Shown here: piece by piece, positions 13,001 to 21,800 of the stretch
Numbering within the stretch: position 1 is the stretch's first letter
Layout: the number at the start of each line of letters is the position of its first letter
DNA from: Patiria pectinifera
Lineage: Eukaryota > Echinodermata > Asteroidea > Valvatida > Asterinidae
Assembly (NCBI GenBank): GCA_029964075.1
Contig: CM057149.1
Location: forward strand, 16,630,197 to 16,694,196
DNA length: 64,000 nt
Direction of reading: 5' to 3'
Translations under genes and position numbers: made by a program
The notes under the pieces: model-generated
The model's database searches: none
Seen by the model: the letters and a program-made list of their open reading frames with translations, nothing else
What the model was told of the DNA's origin: nothing

Positions 13001-16000
13001 CGATCGTATCCTCGATGCTGGCAGCGTTAGCCACCACTTCCTGTTCCTCCTCCCTGATCAGCGTCGCCGAGGGCAGAACAGCCTTGGAAGGGTCTGGCAA
13101 CTCCCCGCAAGGGTCAAAGGTCTTGGACGTCCTGGGCTTAGTGTCCTCGTCCTCAAAGTCGTAAACGTCTAAAGCAGAAGGCTTCTTAGGGCTGGGACTC
13201 TTATCGTCATCGTCATTGTCCTTGGCAGAGGGGACAGGGGGAATTTCTACAGTCTTCTTCGTTGTAATCAGCAAGGTCCCGATATTTGGTCCCACCACTT
13301 TGATATTCTTGCCTCCTGAAGGCAATAACTCTTTGACTTTGTCCATGATGACCACAGCGGGGCTCTTGGGCTTTACCTGGAAAACAGACGGCGTCCCTCC
13401 TGACGAAAAGAATAGATGCTTTGGGGATTTGGGTTTTGGCTTCGGCGGAGTGATGCCTTTACCCTTGATGACTTTGAGGTCCATGGCCGGGCTGGAGCGG
13501 GGCAACTTAGAAAATTTGGTCAACAATCCATCGGGTTTTGAGTCCGTCCTCGAGAGCGGAATGACTGGCACCCCGCTCCGACGTTCCACAAGAGTTTTCT
13601 GGGGTGGGGTGGTGGCAACCGGGAGCCTTCCCTCTCTCTTTGGGGTGATCTCGCCGTTGACCCCCATCGATAAAGCCGTCAGCTCACGGGGAGTGCCGTC
13701 CTCCATCATCCGAAGCCTCTTGAAGGCAAAGTAGTCCGTGGTGGGACTCAGGAGTTCGCGTTTCTCGCCCCGTGGGGAGGTAGGGCTCAAGAGTGGCGTA
13801 TGCGGCTCGTAGCTGTCGGCGTCAAATGAAGCCCGAGATGAATGAGAGATGTCCATTGCATCGAGGCCCTCACCAAACTCTGGCCGAGAGGAGCAACAAA
13901 TAAATACAACTGTTACAAATGGTGGCGAAGAGAGTTGCAGAATATGACCCTGCACAAGGCGCACAATACATGTACACGCATATTTACTGGCAATGAGGTC
14001 ACTAGTGCACATCTATGCACCCCTATGAACTGTGGGTGATCAAAAGAGGGTTCTATTTCCCATGGTCATACACCGAGGGAAATAGAGCCCACTTGTGGTC
14101 ACTCACAAGCCTGCAGGGGCATATCAACCCTCCCTCTCTGGCTGGCAGTTTCAACAAGGCCAGCCCAGCAGTCAAAATAAATCAGGCGACTATTTTTAAC
14201 AGTTGAGTGCTCCCTGCTTTATAAAGCAGGATTGACTGACTGTGATTGTTTATGAAACCTGATATAGCCATGCTTTGACTGTAGGAGATTGATAAGCCAG
14301 CTGTGCCTACCAGTCACCTGCTTCTGTCTGTTGATGGAATTTGACTGTCTCAGTGCCTTCAAGAAATGTGATCTGACTGTTGATGACAAGCTTGTGTAAA
14401 AGGCGTGGTAGGGGAACAGGATTGACTCTCTGACTGTCTGTGACTGATCCAACAAAAGGATGGTTAAAGGTGAACAACACATAACTGTAGCCAACCAGGA
14501 CGCAGAATCAGCGAGAAGTGTGTTAATGAAAAAAAAGTGAAACTATCTCCAACCTCCGGCGATATCCACCAGGGGCGGCATATGCTCCGGGATGTACTCC
14601 AGCCTCTCCCGGCAATCTCTGCTCCCCGGCTGAGGGATCTGGAGGTTGTTCCTCTTGGCCACAGGGAAGGACGGCAGAGGGTGGGCAAACGGGATTGGCT
14701 CCACCTCCTTGAGGTAGGTCTCAAGCTCGTTGAGGCGGACGTGCATGTGGGCGAAGGCCAGGCCCACGTCATCCAGAGTTGGATCTGTGCGGCCATCTGG
14801 TAAAGAGAACCAAAAAAGAAAACCCCCAAAACTATTTATTTTCTTGAATTTCTTTCAAAAAAAAATTTTTTTAGGCTGTCCATTTTCGAATAATTTAGTA
14901 TTTAATTATTCGAAACTGCACTTGACCGAATATTTGAATATTCCCCGAGAGATCCCCGTTTGCCATTTCCCAGGTCTGCATCATTACTTTGGGACGTGAT
15001 CCCTGGCTGCGTGGCATACGGGTTTATGGCTTCTGACTAGCGCCCCTTGAACAAAGATATGGACAAATTGGGTAACCGCCAACATACATGTAGGGCTGGA
15101 TAACTCAGTTGGTAGAGCATCAGAACGGTTATCCGTAGGTCGCAGGTTCAAACCCCGCTCCAGTCAATTTCTTTGTTCAACTTTCCAAAATAATATAAAA
15201 TTACATAAAGGCAATGACACACTGGCAATTGTTTAAGAACGCAATATCCATGTGACTAACCCCCTAGGCCCTTGTTGCTTACAACCATCCTCAATCCTCC
15301 AAAATCCTCCAAAATGTTTCAACTCTGCCTAAATTTTTCAAAATTGTCACACAGTCCTGCCTCAAAATGCATTCATCCTCAATCCTCCAAAATCCTCCTC
15401 ATTCCAAAACTTTGCACTCGTGTTTAAATGAAGGATAATAACAACAAAAAATTTCAAATCAATCATCAGTCCTGCCTCAAAATCCTCATGTGTTCAATCA
15501 CCATTCATCCTCAATCCTCTAGCATCCTCCCTCATTCATTGATCACCATTCATCCTCCTCCTAGAATAGAATCCTCCTCCAAGAGGGAGATTTTTTTGAG
15601 ATATTTAGGCAGTCTTAATAATACCGGAGTCTTATATAGTGCATGTATCTACTAACAATTAGGTACTCAAGGCACTGGAAATTATGTCTATTATTAAAGA
15701 AAGGTAAATAAAGTATATGAGATATGAGACCCATTATGTACTGTAGTACCTTATAAGGGTTTACAAGGTGCTGTGGCGCATATTGCAGCCACTGCCAGAA
15801 ACACCGGGGCAAACCCCTTCTCTTAGCGATGTATTACTGGGTTCTTCAACATGCATTACACAACACACGGGACCTACAATTTAAGTCCCATCCGAAGGAC
15901 GAAGTAATAATGGTAAAGTGCCTTGCTCAAGAGCACAAGCACCATGTTCCCACAGTCAGGATTCGAACCCATGTCCCACAGCACGAGTCGACCACTGTAA

Positions 16001-16228
16001 CCATTGGACCACAGCACCCCACTTCTTCAGACCCCACTTCTTCAGACCAATTATGTCCTTACACTGTTCAGCGTAGCGATGGGTGTGTCTAGCCAGGTGC
16101 TCTAGATACCTCTGCAGTACGTCGGTCAGCAGGTCGAAGGGCGTGGTGTGTATGGTGTGCCAGCCCAGCCCCTGGCACAACTGAGCTACGGCCACCTTGA
16201 GCAGGCTACGGCAGTACTCCTCTACCAT
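6983..16228 (-). CDS. TAF3: TAF3, TFIID subunit 3 (whole gene, 8 coding exons)
   Basis: TAF3 is a TFIID subunit. Its N-terminal histone fold pairs with TAF10 and its C-terminal PHD finger binds histone H3 trimethylated at K4 at promoters. Coding exons read from the sequence, 5' to 3': 16228-16063, 14796-14554, 13879-12153, 11254-11190, 10919-10421, 8939-8763, 7868-7768 and 7082-6983. Every junction has GT-AG borders and keeps phase, giving 1025 residues and a TAA stop. Order of parts: histone fold (about 1-75), conserved proline-rich stretch (to about 136), long basic linker rich in Lys/Glu and Ser/Pro (137-900), PHD finger (969-1012), short Lys-rich tail. Length is close to vertebrate TAF3 (about 930). 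The start is the ATG at 16228, in a good context (GCC before, G after). No confident poly(A) signal was seen downstream. Identification is by clear similarity at both ends; the middle is recognisable only by composition. Confidence 0.95.
7768..7868 (-). CDS. TAF3: TAF3 exon 7: PHD finger, first part
   Basis: Residues 960-993: SDTGEKIWICPTCKLPDD, then GSPMVGCDTCDDWYHW. It carries zinc ligands C969, C972, C984, C987 and H992. The Trp before the first Cys, the Met of SPM and the Asp/Trp of CDDW are the positions that form the H3K4me3 pocket in human TAF3, and all are present. The Trp codon is split across the intron (phase 2). Confidence 0.95.
8102..8147. repeat. 20-bp perfect stem, 6-nt loop hairpin
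   Basis: Stem AAATGGGTTACTCACGTTAC, loop GAAAAT. The right arm core GTAACGTGAGTAACC recurs at 8306-8320, which suggests a deletion-derived or folded MITE end. Confidence 0.8.
8763..8939 (-). CDS. TAF3: TAF3 exon 6: segment before the PHD finger
   Basis: Residues 901-959: GISVPTKASLKAPVEKPPAK, then a Pro/Gly-rich stretch and RSVILETVGTVV. The last part matches the conserved VTETVSTYV just before the vertebrate PHD finger. Acceptor TTCTCTCTTGTCAG, donor GTAAGT, phase 0 at both ends. Confidence 0.88.
9316..9972. mobile_element. MITE with GCACCCGATTTCACGAAGC ends, copy 1
   Basis: About 657 bp in TAF3 intron 5. The ends are inverted (left GCACCCGATTTCACGAAG, right ATGAAATCGGGTGC). The outer parts are dense in ACGCGTCGTAAG-like palindromic words and the centre is AT-rich. 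A second copy lies at 20852. No transposase frame. Confidence 0.8.
10421..10919 (-). CDS. TAF3: TAF3 exon 5: Ser/Pro low-complexity region
   Basis: Residues 734-900. It opens IIKKPSEKPKSLPPRP, followed by a poly-Ser run and many SP dipeptides, then PP-rich and Lys-rich segments. It is probably disordered. Acceptor TTGTTATTTCAG, donor GTAATA. The tract of TCC/CCC-type codons is a candidate for length polymorphism. Long Gly/Glu-rich frames on the plus strand are antisense shadows. Confidence 0.85.
11190..11254 (-). CDS. TAF3: TAF3 exon 4 (65-nt small exon)
   Basis: A short exon needed to keep frame between exons 3 and 5. Acceptor CGTGTTCCTCAG, donor GTGAGT, phase 0 in and phase 2 out. It reads LTVPKLMLKIGSASSSGETTK and then completes an Ile codon with exon 5. 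This resembles the vertebrate stretch with IPRLTLRVG followed by DKIVISK. It was inferred from splice signals, phase and weak similarity; transcript support would settle it. Confidence 0.8.
12153..13879 (-). CDS. TAF3: TAF3 exon 3: long basic linker
   Basis: Residues 137-712, the largest exon, as in other TAF3 genes. It contains short Ser/Pro-rich islands (about 150-330), then long tracts of alternating Lys, Asp and Glu (for example KGKDKSKDKGKDRS) typical of the disordered middle of TAF3. Donor GTAGGC after ...EKIAK, phase 0. Several long plus-strand reading frames over this exon are antisense shadows caused by its biased composition. Confidence 0.9.
14230..14468 (-). repeat. Unclassified repeat R2, copy 2
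   Basis: Inverted relative to 6355-6605, in TAF3 intron 2. Confidence 0.6.
14554..14796 (-). CDS. TAF3: TAF3 exon 2: end of histone fold and conserved proline-rich stretch
   Basis: Residues 56-136. It starts with RTDPTLDDVGLAF and continues with LNELETYLKEVEPIPF, then a PxFPVAKRNNLQIPQPGS stretch and an EYIPEHMPPLVDIAG end, all in the order seen in vertebrate TAF3. Acceptor TTTACCAG; it ends in phase 1, and joining to exon 3 makes a Glu codon. Confidence 0.93.
15094..15165 (+). pseudogene. tRNA-like sequence (tRNA pseudogene or SINE head)
   Basis: A 72-nt tRNA shape. The 7-bp acceptor stem GGCTGGA/TCCAGTC is fully paired with one G-T. Box A-like TAACTCAGTTGGTAGAGC and T-arm GCAGGTTCAAACCCCGC are present. 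The anticodon arm (TCAGA...TCCGT) does not pair, so it is probably not a working tRNA. Confidence 0.6.
15773..16018 (-). mobile_element. tRNA-derived SINE in TAF3 intron 1
   Basis: On the minus strand: GTGGTCCAATGGTTACAGTG, box B CATGGGTTCGAATCCTGAC, then GAGCAAGGCACTTTACCAT and a body ending GCGCCACAGCACC. A 15-bp tandem word (CCCACTTCTTCAGAC) lies at its exon-side edge. Confidence 0.75.
16063..16228 (-). CDS. TAF3: TAF3 exon 1: histone-fold domain
   Basis: Codes for residues 1-55, beginning MVEEYCRSLLKVAVAQLC and including LLTDVLQRYL, the core of the TAF3-family histone fold. It ends in phase 1 at a GTAAGG donor; the split Tyr codon is completed by exon 2 to give the conserved YGRTDP. A two-codon upstream ORF (ATG CTG TAA, 16252-16244) precedes the start if the transcript extends that far. 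Confidence 0.93.
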
Positions 16229-16293
16229 GGCAAGCAACTCAGTTTACAGCATCTAATAGTGGGATATCAGAAAGAAATAGACAGTGATGCTAA

Positions 16294-16645
16294 GGCCCAA
16301 AAAAAAAAGTCTCCGGTTTCTGGTATGCGCGTGCGTCGCCGTAGCCATGCACGTCGGCAAAATGAAAAAGTTTTTTTTCAATGAAAGATGATGTCTCAAA
16401 AAAAACACTGGTTTGACTGGGGGAATCCTGCTGCCTGCTGCTTAATTTTTTTTTTAAGGGTAATTGGGTTATGGTCGAGCTTATGTGTGGCCTCTGGCCT
16501 CTCATATATTATATATATTTTTTAGTCGGTTTTTATTCGCATTCATCAGCGCACATTTGAAGCAAAAAGCAAAAAAAAAAAAAAAAAAAAAGCCCAACCA
16601 CTTTTTTTTCAAGCTCCCATCTAGAAAACCGAGACTTTTTTGGCC
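16294..16645. mobile_element. TAA-flanked MITE, subfamily B copy 1
   Basis: Ends GGCC(C)A-run...GGTTTCTGG and ...GAGACTTTTTTGGCC, flanked by TAA at 16291-16293 and 16646-16648. A 3-bp TWA duplication is the signature of PIF/Harbinger elements. It starts 65 bp upstream of the TAF3 ATG. Confidence 0.75.
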
Positions 16646-16778
16646 TAATAGTCAGCGTTTTAATAGTCAGTGGCAATTAACTAGTGGTTCACTTCCAATA
16701 TCCAATTTATTCAAAATTGTTCGACAAGTTCAGAACTTTTATATCCAATTTATGTATTTTAAAAACTGTTCTCGACAG

Positions 16779-17198
16779 AACTACCATTGGTTTGGCAGCA
16801 TATCTTATTTGCTTCTTGGTATTAGCAGTGTCAGCATCACAAGCGAGTTCCGATATTTCGCCTTCTGTTTGGAGAACAAACAGAGATTCTCGCACATCGT
16901 CTGCCAATTTGCCATTCTGTATTAGAAATCAGAATTGTGTTACAGCACCAGAACTGGCAGTAGTGAAACCGTGCAACAGAACTTCAATTTTTGCGGTGAA
17001 GCCAGCCGGACCGTGCGTTGGGACGAATAATTCAAAGACATGTGATCAACAATCCACTAATCAGACGACAGGGATTTTTTTTCAGTTGTTGTATAAAAAA
17101 CAAATAATGAATGTTTACGAGTGCAATGGAAAGAATAATTTCATTCATTATTTGTATTCCATTCAAACGTGTACTGCACATGTCCTTTTGCCTTAAGC
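16779..17198 (+). other. Unexplained open frame with a signal-peptide-like segment
   Basis: A 170-codon frame ends here but has no ATG near its start (it opens at a GTG at 16684). From about 16781 it reads TTIGLAAYLICFLVLAVSAS, then a Cys-rich stretch with three N-glycosylation sequons (NRTS, NNSK, NQTT). A possible acceptor TTCTCGACAG precedes it. It could be an exon of an unrecognised secreted protein, a relic, or chance. I do not recognise it. Confidence 0.25.
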
Positions 17199-17233
17199 TG
17201 GCCACAGGTCGACCTGCGATTTACTTGCGCAAC

Positions 17234-17495
17234 GACAGAACTACTGGTAGCCTTGGTCAAGGCATTCGTCGATAGATACATAATGTAGTGTCTGTGATGG
17301 TATCTGGCCACTAAACACATAAACACCAGCCGCGCGCTATGCACTGTACGATTTGCAAACAGAGTCGGACACCTTACGTGGCTACATCCTCATGAATATG
17401 CAAATCAATTAGTGGGGCTTGGTGAAGAAGGAACGTTTGTTCACGGACACTACTGACAAACGCCTTGACCAAGCATGCCAGCGGCTAGTTCTGTC
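17234..17495. mobile_element. Inverted-repeat element with TAGCCTTGGTCAAGGC ends
   Basis: Outer arms GACAGAACTA and TAGTTCTGTC, inner CCTTGGTCAAGGC and GCCTTGACCAAG. The interior resembles the element at 58748 (CGATAG, ACTGTACGA, ATATGCAAATC). Confidence 0.65.
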
Positions 17496-17592
17496 ACGCC
17501 ACAACAAAATTGTAGCGCAGGTCATCATCAGGCTGGCCTTAGGCAATGGGCCCCCAGACATTCCCTACTAGTACAAAGAACTATAAAAAAAA

Positions 17593-17786
17593 GGGTAAAA
17601 ATGTTGCAACCTGACGCCACTTCAGCGGTTGTGTACAAAGTCTATGGAGAGTCAAGAACATTTCGTAACAAAATTGGAAATGTTTCTCAATCCCAGATTC
17701 ATGTTTTTATCAGTTTTGCAATGACTGACCTTCATTGAGATGATATATGAAGAAAAAAGTGGCATCAGGTTGCAACATTTTTTCCT
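17593..17786. mobile_element. MITE, ATGTTGCAACCTGA family, copy 2
   Basis: Same ends and interior as the copy at 1661, including TGAGATGATATATGAAGAAA shortly before the right end. It lies between TAF3 and UBA3. Confidence 0.7.
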
Positions 17787-17864
17787 AAGTAAAAGTAAAA
17801 AAGCAACAATTTTAATTGTAGGGCCTAATAATAGGTTAATATTATATTTATAGTAGGCCTACAA

Positions 17865-18226
17865 GGCAAAAAAAAAAAGTATCCGGTTTCTGGCATGCCC
17901 GCGCGTCGCTGTAGCCATGCCCGTCGGCAAAATGAACAAGTTTTTTTTCAATGCAAGATGATGTCTCAAAACCGCCAAACTCACTGGAATCCTGCTGCTG
18001 CACAATTTAACATGTTTTTAGATGGGGTAACGGTCGAGTATAAGCTTTATGTGGCCTCGCTCGACTCCCATATATTTTGCACTAAATTTAGTTGGGCACC
18101 ATATGCATTCATCAGCCGACATATGATTATGTCTTATGAAGGAAAAAAAAGGAAAAAAAAAAAGCCACGTCGCCGCACCACTTTTGGGGCATGCTCCATA
18201 CCAGAAACCGGAGACTTTTTTTGGCC
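17865..18226. mobile_element. TAA-flanked MITE, subfamily B copy 2
   Basis: Same ends and interior as the copy at 16294 (GTCGGCAAAATGAA..AAG, TTTTTTTTCAATG.AAGATG). Right flank TAA, left flank CAA (one change). Confidence 0.75.
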
Positions 18227-18229
18227 TAA

Positions 18230-18828
18230 AAAACTAAAAACAGTAAACACATCCCCCATTCCCCCCCCCCACCAACGCAGAATGTCTATCCCCACCCCCC
18301 ACCACCAAATCAGATACTGAGATAGGCCTACATAATCTAAGTTATTAAATTATTGCAAACAGGGCCTATATTCCTTTTCAAAAAGTTAGTTAGGAGTAAT
18401 AGGACTGAGAATAATTTTTTTTGGGGGGGGGTCTCAGCAAAATTTCCCGACTTCCCACCATACGGTCTGACGGTCACTCATTGATTGACTTTGTACACAA
18501 CCAACAAAGTGGCGTCTAAACACCACATTTACTCCATTTTCGACGTAGATGCGCAATTCACTATGTTCTACAACCAATCAGGTATCCATCACCACACAAT
18601 GCATTCTTACCCAATTGAAAAAAAAACCATATTCTGGGCCAACAAATTTAATCATCCTCGCCGCTCGAGCAGTGAAAATGGGCGCTGTAAAATATCCGTG
18701 ACCGTTGAGGGCGCTAGAAAATAAGGTTTAGTCTGCATGGTACCTGGAAGCCGAAACACATTTACATCAGGAAATACACGCCGAGGGAGCAGACTATTTA
18801 AAACTTTCACACACGGAAGATTCCGAAG
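18230..18828. promoter_or_regulatory. Region upstream of the UBA3 candidate start
   Basis: Holds a C/A-rich run (18250-18305), a G-run (18422-18431), CCAAT near 18573 and TATTTAAA near 18794. Whether this is the UBA3 promoter is inference from position only. Confidence 0.3.
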
Positions 18829-18848
18829 ATGACAGACCAAGGAGAATC
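18829..18848 (+). CDS. UBA3: UBA3 candidate first coding exon
   Basis: A 20-nt coding piece, ATG ACA GAC CAA GGA GAA TC, followed by GTAAAG. Its phase 2 end joins exon 2 at 20116 exactly: TC+G makes Ser, giving [19 protein letters not shown]. Acidic residues after Met fit the family. The donor is weak (TC before GT) and no other copy can be compared. The alternative is initiation at the ATG at 20123 inside exon 2. A CCAAT at about 18573 and a TATTTAAA at about 18794 lie upstream. Confidence 0.45.
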
Positions 18849-21800
18849 GTAAAGTTTCATCTTTTTCTTTGAAATACATGATTGGATTTTTAAGTGGTTG
18901 TGCTGAACAAGTGTACGATCCTTTACTTCTTGATCGGAAAAATCTGAATAAAATTGGTTTCTTCTCTTCAGCCTAGTCCTAGGCCTATTTCATTTTGTTT
19001 CTGAGTAGTCGCACTGGATTTTTTTATACAACCCGGTAGGGCGCAGTCAGACTAGGCCTACTTCCTTTTCTCTTTGATTTTTTTTCAGAAACCTCTACTG
19101 AAGTGGTTAAACCTATTTAAAGATAAAAACAATGCGATTTTAAAGATAAAAACAATGCGATCGGTTCCCATAAGAGAACAAAATCTACTTTTAATTTATT
19201 TGCCACACTTAGGCCTATTTTGCTGGAGGGAAATTTGGGCATTGGGGTAAAATGACGGTAATCCTTACTTTTAGGACCCCTTTCCTATATAAGGTTAAAA
19301 GACTCACCAAAACAGCTGACTAAATGACACTCAAAAGTGACATTCTGATATTTATTGACACATTTGAACATTTGGCAATGACACCTCTTGAATATCAGCA
19401 GGTTTGATTTTGTAGAAAGAGGGCAGGGTTTTGATTTATGAGGGGTTAAAGACGACGATGACAAACAGAAAATAATTTAAAAAGCAAGATGGCGAACTGC
19501 AAATAAAGGTAGGAAAGTCGATTTTCTTTGAAAGTGCTTTCAAAATTATAACTAACATGAGTTTGTCTGAAGAAAAAAGACTTCTTTAGCCTGCAAAAGT
19601 CACTTTGGTACTGGACAGTCATCTGCAAAAGTCAGTTTTGAACAGAACTCGTACAAAATAGAGGTGTCCTAAAAGTAAGGATTACCAAAATGACGATGAC
19701 AATGTCAATGACAAAACGCAACACGAAAATAAAGATAGCGATCACCGCGATGTACCGTGATCGTGCAAGGCACGCTGAAACGCACGCGCCAACCCTATAA
19801 ACTGCATATGAAAATCGTTATTACTACCCCCAGAAAACACCCTTGACTCTAATTTGATTGAAACTAAATATTAATTAAAAACTTAATTACAGGATCGCTA
19901 TAAAAATTAGGGGGTTTTTTTTTTGGGGGGGGGAGAGGGGAGAACAAAAAGGGAATGCCTATAACCGGATGTAGGAAAAAAATGTATCCAGTGTGAGTGG
20001 GTCTGGAACAGAACAGAAGAATGCTGAAGTTACTGTATGCCTAAGAAAATTTTGTGTATGATTTTTTCCCATGAATTATCATAACCTTGTTTACCGCACC
20101 CTCCTTTTGTTACAGGGTTGCCATGGAAACTGGCAGGGCTGAACCTGATTGGCCCGGCAGATGGACCCACGTCCGGAAAGTTTTGGAGAGGAGCGGCCCG
20201 TTTGCGCATCCTGATTTTGAACCGAGTACAGAGGTACAGAAATGGTGACTAACAATTTGACTTGACACGTTACGGTACAATGAGGTATCAGATTTAAAAA
20301 AAAATCAAGTTTATTCACTTAGCTCTTAAAAGCTTTGTCACGGACATTACATAGTGTTGAAAATTTCCCCAAATGTTCAAATGTGTTTACAAATGTGTGA
20401 TTTATGTTGGGGGTATTGTGGTAAAATGTCAAGGCATACTTCTAGAATTAGAAGGCACCCGGTTTGTGCCTTCTAATTCTACAAGTAGGCTTATACGAGG
20501 CTATTTACCTTTTCTTTTTGAAATGCATTAATGTGAAAATTTGTAGAGAAAGCTTGTTCTGATTGTTTTGATTTTGGTGGGGTAGATTAAACGTACAAAT
20601 GTACACTATTTCTGTATTTCATACTTCTTTTTGTCTGTTTGCTTTTTCCCCCTGTTATTTAGATTCTGGACTTCATGCTCAACAACTGTAGAATACTCGT
20701 GGTTGGGGCTGGAGGACTCGGCTGTGAGATTCTGAAAGATTTGGTACATTTCACTGGACTTTTAAGGACAGTTTTGTGTCATAGGGCAAAACAGTACTCT
20801 ATATTTTAGGATAGCAATTGACCAAGTTATAAATCAGTCACTGTCAGGTCAGCACCCGATTTCACGAAGCGCTGCGACGCGTCGCAACTCGAGATACGAC
20901 GTGTCATATCTTCCATTTCACGAAAGTTGTGATGTGTTGAACGCGTCGTAAGTTCCTTGACAACGGCTTAAAACACATCGCAAGTTACAATGTGTCTAGT
21001 GGTCATCGCAAAATAAGAAGAGTAATTTCTAAGCCAGTTTTATAACACAAACATTACATTAACGAGATTGTAGTACCGAGGCAATGTGTGTAAAGTTGTA
21101 AATAGAAAATTCATTGAATAATTATGAATTTGACCGGAATATTAGAGTTGAAATTTCAAAGTAGCTATACAGTCCAATGAGAGCTTGTTTTTCTTCAAAA
21201 TTGCATCGCACGGCTGCCATTTTGTTTTACGTTTTAACAAATTTCGAGCTGAGATCCGACGACTCTTTGTTGAATATCAGACGACTATTTACTGTAAGCT
21301 GACTAAAGACATAAAACAGTCACCGAGTTGTGCTATAAATACACCTACGACGCGTCGCACTTACGACGTGTTTAGTGAAATGGATCGCAGGACGCGTCGC
21401 AGCTGCGACGCATCGTAGAGTTACGACGCGTTGCAGCGCTGCGATGCATCGTAAGTTACGAAGAGTTCGATGAAATCGGGTGCAGAAGTAAAAGAGGAAG
21501 TGGTATAGCTTTTCACTTGACCTGTCGTGACAAGCATAGATATGGCCAGGTTTAAAATATGCATTGATGTTTACCAGCGCTGTGTGACTATTGCAACCTC
21601 AAATTTCTTTAAGGAGTCGGTTGGATTATTTATACATTTATGAAATTATCATAGCACTTTATCAAACAAATTACTCAAAAAAAAAAACCCAAATAAAACT
21701 CCACCATCAAGAAACTGGATGAGTGCAACATTGTCCAAAATGCTTTCTTAGCGTAGATAGACCTAGCTGTATCAAAATAGTGCTCTATAAATCCAAGATA

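Larger units (their letters stand above)
14797..16062 (-). other. TAF3 intron 1
   Basis: Contains a tRNA-like sequence (15094), a run of CATTCATCCTCAATCCTCC-like repeats (about 15280-15590) and a SINE (15773-16018) ending 45 bp from the exon 1 donor. Confidence 0.75.

Noticed and set aside
12136..13734. Long plus-strand frames of up to 255 aa
   Set aside because: Antisense of TAF3 exon 3, which is spliced in frame on the minus strand.
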